DNA of 15,223 nt. Origin: Dehalococcoidia bacterium (GTDB lineage: Bacteria > Chloroflexota > Dehalococcoidia > Dehalococcoidales > JAUXAE01). The position numbers and the translations under genes are program-made. The notes under the pieces are model-generated. The model did not search any database. It saw only the letters and a program-made list of their open reading frames with translations, and was not told the DNA's origin. Below are positions 1-6,281 of the stretch, piece by piece (positions within the stretch are counted from its first letter, which is position 1; every line of letters begins with the position of its first letter). The DNA lies in contig DAOUZU010000011.1 of the NCBI GenBank assembly GCA_030665535.1, forward strand, positions 1-15,223, given 5' to 3'.

Positions 1-1464
1 CCCACAATGGCCGAGGAGGTGGCCACCTGGCGCGAGAAGCTGGTGGAGGTCATCGCCGAGATGGACGACAACCTTATAGAGAAATACCTGGGCGGCGAGG
101 AGTTGAGCCAGGAAGAGCTGAGTAAAGGCCTCAGGCAGGCGGTAGCGGAGGGCAAGGTGGTGCCCGTCCTGGCCGGCTCGGCGCTAAAGTCAATCGGCAT
201 CAGCCAGTTGTTGGACGCCGTTAGCAACCTCCTGCCGGCCCCCGCCGAAAGCGAGGTGACAGCCGGCGATGATGTAATCGACCAGAGCCAGGAAGCGCCC
301 CTGGCCGCTTTGGTCTTCAAGACGACGGCCGACCCCTATGTAGGCAAGTTAACCTATTTCAGGGTCTACGGCGGCATGATAAACAGCAACTCCCATGTGT
401 GGAATGTCAGCCGTGAAGGGGATGAGAGGCTCGGCCAACTCTTTATGGTGCGGGGTAAGACACAGGAGCCGGTGGAACGTGTGGTCGCCGGTGATATCGG
501 GGCGGTGGCCAAGCTGGCCCTGGCCAGCACTGGAGATACGCTGGGCAGCCAGGACAAGCCCCTCAAGCTGGCCCCCATAAAGTTCCCCAGCCCCATCTTC
601 AGCCAGGCGGTGCACCCCAAAACAAAGGCCGACTTGGATAAACTGGGCACGGCCCTGCACCGGTTGGCCGAGGAAGACCCCACCCTTCAGGTGCGCCGTG
701 AAGCCGATACCAACGAGACGGTTATCGCCGGGATGGGTATTACCCAGCTTGAGGCGGCCGCTGAGAAGATGCAGCACAAGTTCGGAGTTGGCGTAGCGCT
801 CTCCCTGCCCAGGGTGCCCTATAAAGAGACAATTACGGCTCCGGCCGAAGCGGAGTACAAGCACAGGAAGCAGAGCGGCGGCCACGGCCAGTTCGGTCAT
901 GTTTTCCTGAAGTTGGAGCCGCTGCCCGGGGGCAGTGCCTCCGAGTTTATCTCCAAGATTGTCGGCGGATCCATACCCAAGAACTACATACCAGCGGTGG
1001 AGAAAGGGGTGCTTGAGGGCACCCAGGAGGGGATACTGGCCGGTTATCCGGTGGTCAATATAAAGACGACCCTCTACGACGGCAGCTTCCACCCGGTAGA
1101 TTCTTCAGACATATGCTTCAAGATAGCCGGCGCTGGCGCCTTCAAAAGGGGGATGGAAGCGGGGCAGCCGATCCTGCTGGAGCCGATAATGAACATTCGC
1201 ATTACCGTGCCCACCGATTTCACCGGTGATGTCATCGGCGATATGAATACCAAGCGGGCCCACGTGCAGGGTATGAATCCGGAGGATGGGGTGAATATTA
1301 TCGAGGCCAAGGTGCCGCTGGCCGAGATTCTACGCTACGCCATTGACCTAAAGTCCCTGACACACGGCAGGGGACAATTCACCATGGAGTTTAACCATTA
1401 CGAGCAGGTGCCGGCCCACCTCGCCCAGAAGCTGATTGAAGAAAAGCAAGCCGAAAAGGCATAG
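1..1464 (+). CDS. Elongation factor G-like protein (EF-G2 type), 5'-truncated
   Basis: A translational GTPase of the EF-G family, which drives tRNA-mRNA translocation on the ribosome. The reading frame is open to the window edge (frame 1, first codons CCC ACA ATG), so the P-loop and most of the G domain lie outside; the ATG at 7 is internal. Counting from that Met, the end of the G domain runs to about residue 80, domain II from about 95, domain III from about 198 (the PSPIFSQAV segment), domain IV from about 270, and domain V from about 395 to the end. Domain IV carries KQSGGHGQFG in place of the canonical RQSGGRGQYG, a form I associate with EF-G2/EF-G-like paralogues, so I avoid the symbol fusA. 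The conserved domain IV tip His is present at residue 362 (FHPVDSS). The stop is TAG at 1462-1464. A promoter begins one base later, so the tup genes are probably transcribed separately. The family is certain, the subtype likely. Confidence 0.93.
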   Translation, partial: PTMAEEVATWREKLVEVIAEMDDNLIEKYLGGEELSQEELSKGLRQAVAEGKVVPVLAGSALKSIGISQLLDAVSNLLPAPAESEVTAGDDVIDQSQEAPLAALVFKTTADPYVGKLTYFRVYGGMINSNSHVWNVSREGDERLGQLFMVRGKTQEPVERVVAGDIGAVAKLALASTGDTLGSQDKPLKLAPIKFPSPIFSQAVHPKTKADLDKLGTALHRLAEEDPTLQVRREADTNETVIAGMGITQLEAAAEKMQHKFGVGVALSLPRVPYKETITAPAEAEYKHRKQSGGHGQFGHVFLKLEPLPGGSASEFISKIVGGSIPKNYIPAVEKGVLEGTQEGILAGYPVVNIKTTLYDGSFHPVDSSDICFKIAGAGAFKRGMEAGQPILLEPIMNIRITVPTDFTGDVIGDMNTKRAHVQGMNPEDGVNIIEAKVPLAEILRYAIDLKSLTHGRGQFTMEFNHYEQVPAHLAQKLIEEKQAEKA

Positions 1465-1465
1465 C

Positions 1466-1494
1466 TTGACGCCTCTATGAAGCTGTGGTAGTAT
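1466..1494 (+). promoter_or_regulatory. Probable sigma70-type promoter for the tup leader and operon
   Basis: TTGACG at 1466-1471 matches 5 of 6 bases of the -35 consensus. After exactly 17 bases, TAGTAT at 1489-1494 matches 4 of 6 bases of the -10. Transcription would start near 1500, about 20 bases before the first helix of the structured leader. The position, just after the EF-G stop, fits a dedicated tup promoter. Seen by eye only. Confidence 0.55.
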
Positions 1495-1518
1495 GCCGCT
1501 AACAATTTAATACAGTTG

Positions 1519-1631
1519 CTCTCCGAGCCGCCGCTCCTAAACCCGAAAGGGCAGGGGGCACGGCCGGTGGACAGAAATGTCCCGAGGGTGGCACTGGAAA
1601 CGGTGACGCCTCCCGTATTTGGAAAGGAGAA
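1519..1631 (+). ncRNA. Candidate Moco/Tuco-type (molybdenum or tungsten cofactor) riboswitch aptamer
   Basis: This non-coding leader can form a compact multibranched RNA. A closing helix joins UCUCC (1520-1524) to GGAGA (1626-1630). A second helix joins GCCGCC (1527-1532) to GGUGGC (1587-1592) with one G-U pair. Three hairpins capped by GAAA loops follow: CCC/GGG at 1542-1551 on an outer GCUCC/GGGGC arm (1533-1559), GGACA/UGUCC at 1569-1582, and ACUG/CGGU at 1593-1604. The start (CUCCGAGCC) and the end (CCUCCCGUAUUUGG) resemble what I remember of the Moco RNA motif, a class reported upstream of molybdate transport and cofactor genes and known for a GNRA loop and receptor. A Tuco variant lacking one stem has been linked to tungsten. 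Placement before a tungstate transporter and a terminator supports this. The class assignment is from memory and context; the foldable structure and attenuator are visible directly. It could also be an unnamed leader RNA. Confidence 0.62.
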
Positions 1632-1672
1632 ACGCTCATGGCAGATTTGCCGTATGAACGAGCACCTCCTTT
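1623..1672 (+). promoter_or_regulatory. Antiterminator stem competing with both aptamer and terminator
   Basis: AAAGGAG (1623-1629) is exactly complementary to CUCCUUU (1666-1672). The first segment contains the 3' strand of the aptamer's closing helix; the second is part of the 5' strand and loop of the terminator hairpin. GCUC (1634-1637) can also pair with GAGC (1660-1663), and GGCA/UGCC can form a small inner hairpin. The antiterminator therefore excludes both the aptamer closing helix and the terminator. Ligand binding that fixes the closing helix would free the terminator to form, giving a ligand-OFF switch. Confidence 0.6.
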
Positions 1673-1688
1673 GAGGTGCTTTTCTTTT
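1661..1688 (+). terminator. Intrinsic terminator (attenuator) in the tup leader
   Basis: A perfect 8-bp stem joins AGCACCTC (1661-1668) and GAGGTGCT (1673-1680) around a CTTT loop, followed at once by TTTCTTTT (1681-1688). It lies 36 bases before the tupA start and after its promoter, so it acts as an attenuator and not as the end of the preceding gene. Confidence 0.85.
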
Positions 1689-1724
1689 AGTGAGGGTTGA
1701 TTTATAGCGACGGAGGATATTGAA

Positions 1725-2576
1725 TTGAAAATAATATCCCGTTTACTACCGTTAATGCTGACCTTAGTTCTTGTGGCCGCCCTGACCGGCTGTGATGGCT
1801 TCGGCGCCCTCAAGCCGCAGGAGAGGCTACGTGTGGCCACCACCACCAGCCTCTACGATACCGGCCTGTGGGGCTACCTGGAGCCTATGTTTGAGGATGA
1901 ATACGGTGTTGAGCTGGATGTAATATCGGCCGGCACCGGCATTGCCCTGGAATTTGGCCGCCGTGGCGATGTGGACGTGATAACGGTGCATTCTAAGTCC
2001 CGCGAGCTTGAGTTTGTGGCCGATGGCTACGGCCAGGAGCGGGTGCCCTTTGCCTACAACTATTTCCTGATAGTGGGGCCGGCCGACGACCCCGCCGGCA
2101 TCGCCGGCCTGTCGCCGGAGGAGGCCTTTAAGAAGCTGGCCGGCGGCAGCGGCGAGTTCGTCTCCCGCGGCGATGATTCCGGCACCCACGGCAAGGAGAA
2201 GGCCATCTGGGAGACGGCCGGCTATGATTATGAGACCATCCGGCAAGCTGGCCAGTGGTACATAGAAGCGGCCAGGGGCATGGGGCCGACGCTGCTTATG
2301 GCTAGCGAGATGCAGGCCTATACGCTGACCGATATGGGCACATTTCTCTCCTTTCAGGGCGATATAGACCTGGTGCCCATCGTTGACAACGGCGCAATAC
2401 TGCTCAATGTATACTCGGTTATTGTCTGTAGCAATGGCAGTAACGCCGAGATGGCGGCCAACCTGGTGGTCTTCCTGACCTCAGCGGATATTCAAGAACT
2501 CATCGGCAAATACGGCGTTGAAGAGTATGGCCTGGCCCTCTTCACTCCCAGCGCCGGGGCCGAGCCGGAGTCCTAA
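1725..2576 (+). CDS. tupA: Tungstate ABC transporter substrate-binding lipoprotein TupA
   Basis: The extracytoplasmic receptor that captures tungstate and delivers it to the TupB/TupC importer. The 283-residue protein begins with a lipoprotein signal: basic N-terminus, hydrophobic stretch to about residue 20, and lipobox LTGC at 20-23, so Cys23 is the predicted lipidated residue. The mature part has the TTTSLYDTG segment (39-47) and SRGDDSGTH (147-155), the oxyanion-contact motifs that characterise TupA in the PBP-like family. The start is TTG at 1725, with GGAGG at 1712-1716 eight bases upstream. It is the first gene of tupABC, preceded by a riboswitch-like leader with a terminator, so transcription is probably attenuated by cofactor or metal supply. 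Specificity for tungstate over molybdate is inferred from family motifs and from the TupB type of permease. Length is normal. Confidence 0.9.
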   Translation: MKIISRLLPLMLTLVLVAALTGCDGFGALKPQERLRVATTTSLYDTGLWGYLEPMFEDEYGVELDVISAGTGIALEFGRRGDVDVITVHSKSRELEFVADGYGQERVPFAYNYFLIVGPADDPAGIAGLSPEEAFKKLAGGSGEFVSRGDDSGTHGKEKAIWETAGYDYETIRQAGQWYIEAARGMGPTLLMASEMQAYTLTDMGTFLSFQGDIDLVPIVDNGAILLNVYSVIVCSNGSNAEMAANLVVFLTSADIQELIGKYGVEEYGLALFTPSAGAEPES

Positions 2577-2595
2577 GAAATGGTGAATAACGGCC

Positions 2596-3285
2596 TTGGA
2601 TGAGCTGTGGCGGGGATTTACCCAGGGCATCGGCCTTCTGGTCTCCCTTGACCCGGAGGTGATGGAGGTGGCCGGGCGCTCGCTTTTAATATCCCTTTCG
2701 GCCACCATCATCGCTTCCCTGGTAGCGGTGCCCCTGGCCGCCGTCATCCACCTTAACAGCTTCCCCGGTAAGAGGGCCATAATAACCGTTACCCAGGCCC
2801 TTTTCAGCGTGCCCACGGTGGTGGTCGGCCTCTTTGTCTTCGTACTTTTCTCCAGCGCCGGTCCCCTGGGCGGATTGAATCTAATATTCACCCCTACCCT
2901 GATGGTTATCGGCCAGGCGTTGTTGATTGCGCCGCTGATTCTCGGCCTGGCTATCTCGGCCTTAAGCGGGGTGGACAGGGCCTATGTAGACACCGCCCGC
3001 TCTCTCGGCGCCGGTGGACTCCAGGTGGCCGGCGTCATCCTGCGGGAGGCCAGGTTCGCCGTGGTGGCGGCGGTGATAATGGGCTTCGGCCGGGCTGTCT
3101 CCGAGGTCGGCCTGGCCATAATGATCGGCGGCAACATCAAGGGCTTCACCCGCGTCATCACCACCGCCATTTCGCTGGAGACATCCAAGGGTGAGCTGGA
3201 GCTGGCCATCGCCCTGGGCATAATCTTGCTCATAATAGCCCTTGTCATCAATATAGGTCTTAGCCGGGTTCAGCAGAGGGCCTGA
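2596..3285 (+). CDS. tupB: Tungstate ABC transporter permease TupB
   Basis: The membrane channel of the tungstate importer. The 229-residue protein is almost entirely hydrophobic, with segments at about 28-52, 61-86, 98-124, 154-178 and 203-222. The EAA-type loop that docks on the ATPase lies at about 132-153 (DTARSLGAG followed by an REAR end). The motifs FGRAVSEVG (164-172), IGGNIKGFTR (177-186) and LETSKGE (194-200) are typical of TupB. The start is not obvious: an in-frame stop at 2584-2586 limits it, and TTG at 2596 is the first usual codon, giving the family's usual length, but no strong Shine-Dalgarno precedes it. Translational coupling to tupA, whose stop is 19 bases upstream, may compensate. 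Its TGA overlaps the tupC ATG by one base (TGATG). Confidence 0.9.
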   Translation: MDELWRGFTQGIGLLVSLDPEVMEVAGRSLLISLSATIIASLVAVPLAAVIHLNSFPGKRAIITVTQALFSVPTVVVGLFVFVLFSSAGPLGGLNLIFTPTLMVIGQALLIAPLILGLAISALSGVDRAYVDTARSLGAGGLQVAGVILREARFAVVAAVIMGFGRAVSEVGLAIMIGGNIKGFTRVITTAISLETSKGELELAIALGIILLIIALVINIGLSRVQQRA

Positions 3286-4361
3286 TGCTTAAGCTGGAAA
3301 ATATTGGCCACTTCTACGGCAACCGGCAGGTACTGAAGAACATCAACCTGGAGGTGGCCAGGGGGGAGCTGTTTGGCCTCATCGGGCCCACCGGTGCCGG
3401 CAAGACGACCCTGCTGCGCATAATAGACCTCCTGGAAACCCCTGCCTCCGGCGTGATGTATTTTGACGGTGCCAAAGTGGCCGCCACTGGCCGCGGGCGG
3501 CTGGATATCAGGCGGCGGATGGCCTTTGTCTTACAGAAGCCGGTGGTTTTCAACGCCAGTGTCTACGATAACATCGCTGTCGGTCTCCGCTGGCGCCGCC
3601 AGAGCCGTAGCCGGATAAGCCAGACAGTAGAGCCTCTCCTGGAGGTTACCGGCCTGAAAGCCTTGAAGGATAAAAACGCCCGCACCCTGTCCGGCGGTGA
3701 GGCGCAGCGGGTGGCCATTGCCCGGGCAGTGGCCGTCTCTCCGGAGTTGCTGCTGCTGGACGAGCCGACGGCCAACCTTGACCCCGTCTCCACCCTGCGC
3801 ATAGAGGAGATGATAGCCGACATCTATCGGCGCTACCGGACGACCATAATAATGACCACCCACGACCTGGCCCAGGGCCGCCGCCTGGCGGGACGCATCG
3901 GCGTACTGGTAAACGGCGAGATGGTACAGGCGGGTAAGGCCGAAGCCGTCTTCTCCATGCCGCACAATAGGCAGGTGGCCGAGTTCGTCGGTACAGAGAA
4001 TATAGTCCCCGGCGTCGTCGCTTCAAGGGAGGGCGAATTAGCCGTCGTAGACCTCGGCGGCACTCTGATTGAGGCGGTAAGCGATTACGGCGTCGGCGGG
4101 GAGGTCTATGCCCTGATAAGGCCGGAAGAGGTGATGCTAGCCAAGCAGCGGGGCACATCCAGCGCCCGCAACTGGCTGGTGGGGGTGATAACGGGGGTGG
4201 ATATGGCGGCTATGCCGGCCCGTGTTAATGTGGACTGCGGCTTCCCCCTGGTGGCCCTGGTTACCCGGGCGTCCCTGGAGGAGATGGGTCTGAAACCTGG
4301 CCAGCCGGTCTACGCCGGCTTTAAGGCCACTGGCGTCCATATCATAGAGAGGCCGGGCTAG
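3285..4361 (+). CDS. tupC: Tungstate/molybdate ABC transporter ATP-binding protein with C-terminal oxyanion-type domain
   Basis: The ATPase that powers tungstate import on the cytoplasmic face of TupB. In 358 residues it has Walker A GPTGAGKTT (34-42), signature LSGGEAQR (135-142), Walker B LLLLDEPT (155-162) and an H-loop His in MTTHDL near 193. The nucleotide-binding domain ends at about 235. The remaining 120 residues look like two OB/TOBE-like lobes (about 238-285 and 295-355), as in ModC/WtpC ATPases, where such domains can bind oxyanion and inhibit transport. This makes it longer than a minimal ATPase. The ATG at 3285 overlaps the tupB stop, so translation is probably coupled. The 3' end meets the convergent etfA gene: both TAG stops lie in one CTAG at 4358-4361, leaving no room for a terminator between them. 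The ABC assignment is certain; the regulatory role of the C-terminus is inferred. Confidence 0.9.
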   Translation: MLKLENIGHFYGNRQVLKNINLEVARGELFGLIGPTGAGKTTLLRIIDLLETPASGVMYFDGAKVAATGRGRLDIRRRMAFVLQKPVVFNASVYDNIAVGLRWRRQSRSRISQTVEPLLEVTGLKALKDKNARTLSGGEAQRVAIARAVAVSPELLLLDEPTANLDPVSTLRIEEMIADIYRRYRTTIIMTTHDLAQGRRLAGRIGVLVNGEMVQAGKAEAVFSMPHNRQVAEFVGTENIVPGVVASREGELAVVDLGGTLIEAVSDYGVGGEVYALIRPEEVMLAKQRGTSSARNWLVGVITGVDMAAMPARVNVDCGFPLVALVTRASLEEMGLKPGQPVYAGFKATGVHIIERPG

Positions 4362-5356
4362 CCGGAGGTAAGCTCCCTTATCTTCTCGGTTAAGGCCGGT
4401 ACGACCTTCTTCCAGTCGCCGACGACGCCGTAGGTGGCCGCCTGGAAGATGTTGGCCTCTGGGTCCTTGTTGATGGCCACGATGTTCTTGGAGCCGCTAC
4501 AGCCGCTCAGGTGCTGGCTGGAGCCGGAGAGGGCCACGGCAAGATACAGGTCCGGGGCAATAATCTTGCCGGTGATGCCTATCTGCAGCAACTCGGATAC
4601 CCAGCCGTTATCACAGGGGGGGCGACTGGCGCCCAGCGCTCCTTTAAGCAAGTGGGCCAGCTCCTCAAGCTGCTTGAATCCCTCGGCACCGCCGATACCC
4701 CTGCCGCCGGAGACGACTACAGCAGCGTCTTCCAGCTTGAGGCCTTCCACCTCTTCCACTATCCTGTCCAGCACTTTGGTTCTCACCGCCGCAGGCTCAA
4801 GGCCGGCCTCGGCCTTTATCACCTCACCCTTGCGGGAGGCGTCCGCCGTGGCGGCAGAAAAGGCCTTGACGCGGATGGTGACAATTTGGGGGTCTGTTTC
4901 GGTGGTGAAGGTGGCCAGCGCGTTGCCGCCGTAGACAGGCCTGGTGGCCTGCAGCCTTTTGGAGGCGGCGTCAATGGTCAGGTCAACGCAGTCCAGGGTG
5001 GCCGCCGTCTTGAGCCTGAAGGCCAGCCGGGGGGCTAGATCACGGCCGGCGTCCGTCTGCCCCAGCAGAATAATGCGGGGGGAGACCTCTGCGGCCAGTC
5101 TTTCCATTACCGGGGTGAAGCTGTCTGACAGGTATTCCTTTAGCAGTGGGTCGTCGATCACATATACCCTGTCGGCGCCCAGGCTGATGGCCTCATCGGC
5201 CAGGCTGCTGACACCATCACCGGCTAGAACGGCGCAGAGCGGCTCGCCCAGTTCGTTGGCCAGATTCCGCCCGATTCCCAGTAGCTCCCTGGTGGTGGTT
5301 GTTAGTTTATCTTTGCTAGCCTCGGCATAGGCCATAACACCGCTGGATTCAGCCAT
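4358..5356 (-). CDS. etfA: Electron transfer flavoprotein alpha subunit
   Basis: The large ETF subunit, which binds FAD and moves electrons between acyl-CoA dehydrogenases (or, in bifurcating forms, NADH/ferredoxin) and a membrane acceptor. Its 332 residues are normal for the family. The C-terminal FAD domain is clear: SGGRGIGG (216-223), ASRP (243-246), SGSSQHLSG (277-285) and INKDPEANIFQ (295-305). The Ser-Arg pair (244-245), Thr262 and His282, matching known flavin contacts, are kept. The usual GQTGK reads GITGK (260-264), with Ile replacing Gln. The ATG has AGGAGG (5363-5368) six bases upstream, 28 bases after the etfB stop, so etfB-etfA are co-transcribed. No acyl-CoA dehydrogenase or ETF oxidoreductase is in the window, so the partner is unknown and a bifurcating role cannot be decided. 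Confidence 0.93.
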   Translation of the reverse strand: MAESSGVMAYAEASKDKLTTTTRELLGIGRNLANELGEPLCAVLAGDGVSSLADEAISLGADRVYVIDDPLLKEYLSDSFTPVMERLAAEVSPRIILLGQTDAGRDLAPRLAFRLKTAATLDCVDLTIDAASKRLQATRPVYGGNALATFTTETDPQIVTIRVKAFSAATADASRKGEVIKAEAGLEPAAVRTKVLDRIVEEVEGLKLEDAAVVVSGGRGIGGAEGFKQLEELAHLLKGALGASRPPCDNGWVSELLQIGITGKIIAPDLYLAVALSGSSQHLSGCSGSKNIVAINKDPEANIFQAATYGVVGDWKKVVPALTEKIRELTSG

Positions 5357-5384
5357 ATAATTCCTCCTGGATGAACAGACTATT

Positions 5385-6185
5385 TTATATCAGTTTTATT
5401 TCCCGAAGCTTGAGGGCCAGGTTGACGGCGGCTTCCTCCGGGGTATCACCGCTGATAATCTCGGCTTCGCCCTCGCGCACCGGCTGGAAGAGCTTCACCA
5501 GTTTAGTGCAGCGGCCGGCGGCGCCGACCTCACTGGCTTCAAGGCCTATATCGGCCGGCTTCCAGATGATCGGCTCCTTCTTCTTGGCCTTCAGGATTCC
5601 CTTGATGTTGGGGTAGCGCACCTCGCCCAGCTCGTTGCTGACGGTGATGACCGCCGGCAGGGTAGTCTCCACCACCTCGTAGCCGTCATCGGTGACTACT
5701 TCTACTTTTGCCTTGCCGTCCGTGGCTTCAACCTTCTGGGCCAGGGTGAGGCAGGGCAGACCCAGCAATTCGGCGATGCCGGAGCCCACCTGGCTGGCAC
5801 CCCAGTCGGCTGCCTGGCGCCCGCAGAAAACTATATCGTATTCGCCTATCTTCTTGATGGCAGCGGCTAAAGCTATAGCCGTGGAACAGCTATCGCCACC
5901 TGCGAAGGCCTCGTCCTCCAGCAGGATAAGCTCGTCGGCGCCCATGGCCAGTGATTTCTTGACCACATCCCGCAGAAGGTCGTTGCCCAGGCTGATGGCG
6001 GTTATTTTGCCGCTGTTCTCTGCCTTGAGTCTTAAGGCCGCCTCCAGGGCGTATTCACTATAGGGGTCCGGCACCGGGGCGATGCCCGGCGGTGGTATCA
6101 CCTTATTTGTCTGGGGGTCAATCTTGAAGCTGGCGGGGGGTGTCTCCGGGTCCATGACCTGCTTGATGCAGACAATCATATTCAT
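5385..6185 (-). CDS. etfB: Electron transfer flavoprotein beta subunit
   Basis: The small ETF subunit, partner of EtfA, which binds AMP in simple ETFs or a second FAD in bifurcating ones. The 266-residue protein opens with MIVCIKQV, has the DPYSEYALEAALRLK helix (40-54), the nucleotide loop GRQAADWGASQVG (122-134), and the family segment ETTLPAVITVSNE (173-185) followed by RYPNIKGILKAKKK (190-203). The loop keeps the GRQA-x-D start common in bacterial and archaeal homologues but has Trp-Gly where bifurcating forms often have Gly-Asp. The ATG at 6185 has GGAGG about 11 bases upstream, rather far; the in-frame ATG two codons later is less likely. It is the first gene of etfB-etfA, with a likely promoter overlapping the prmC stop. 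Confidence 0.93.
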   Translation of the reverse strand: MNMIVCIKQVMDPETPPASFKIDPQTNKVIPPPGIAPVPDPYSEYALEAALRLKAENSGKITAISLGNDLLRDVVKKSLAMGADELILLEDEAFAGGDSCSTAIALAAAIKKIGEYDIVFCGRQAADWGASQVGSGIAELLGLPCLTLAQKVEATDGKAKVEVVTDDGYEVVETTLPAVITVSNELGEVRYPNIKGILKAKKKEPIIWKPADIGLEASEVGAAGRCTKLVKLFQPVREGEAEIISGDTPEEAAVNLALKLREIKLI

Positions 6186-6277
6186 AAGAAACGGTATCCT
6201 CCAAAATGTGGCTTGCTTAAGTACTAGGACAAAAGGCCTAGAGCGGGCATTAATTTAGCATTATGCCCCTTGCCTTG
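6186..6277 (-). other. Intergenic spacer prmC-etfB with two small inverted repeats
   Basis: GGGCAT (6245-6250) and ATGCCC (6263-6268) can form a hairpin, extended by TAAT/ATTA if one base bulges. CTAGG (6224-6228) and CCTAG (6237-6241) can form a second. Neither has a T-tract on the minus strand, so I do not call a terminator. They lie after the likely etfB promoter and would be in its 5' leader. Confidence 0.35.
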
Positions 6278-6281
6278 TCAA
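6252..6281 (-). promoter_or_regulatory. Possible promoter for etfBA overlapping the prmC stop
   Basis: On the minus strand a consensus TTGACA (6281 down to 6276) includes the prmC TGA. After 18 bases, TAAATT (6257 down to 6252) matches 4 of 6 bases of the -10. It lies about 65-95 bases upstream of the etfB start. The -35 is perfect but the -10 is only fair. Confidence 0.42.

Noticed and set aside
1586..1605. Cobalamin riboswitch B12-box
   Set aside because: GGCACTGG only loosely resembles GCCACTG, the other conserved cobalamin elements are missing, and the transporter family is TupABC, not BtuFCD.
1584..1620. T-box-like segment (GAGGGTGGCAC followed by CCTCCCGT)
   Set aside because: It resembles the T-box core, but the match breaks after GGGTGGCAC, there is no specifier stem I or AGTA-type bulge upstream, and the downstream genes are not linked to amino acids or tRNA.
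6186..6277. Intrinsic terminator after prmC
   Set aside because: Two hairpins are possible, but neither is followed by a T-tract on the minus strand.
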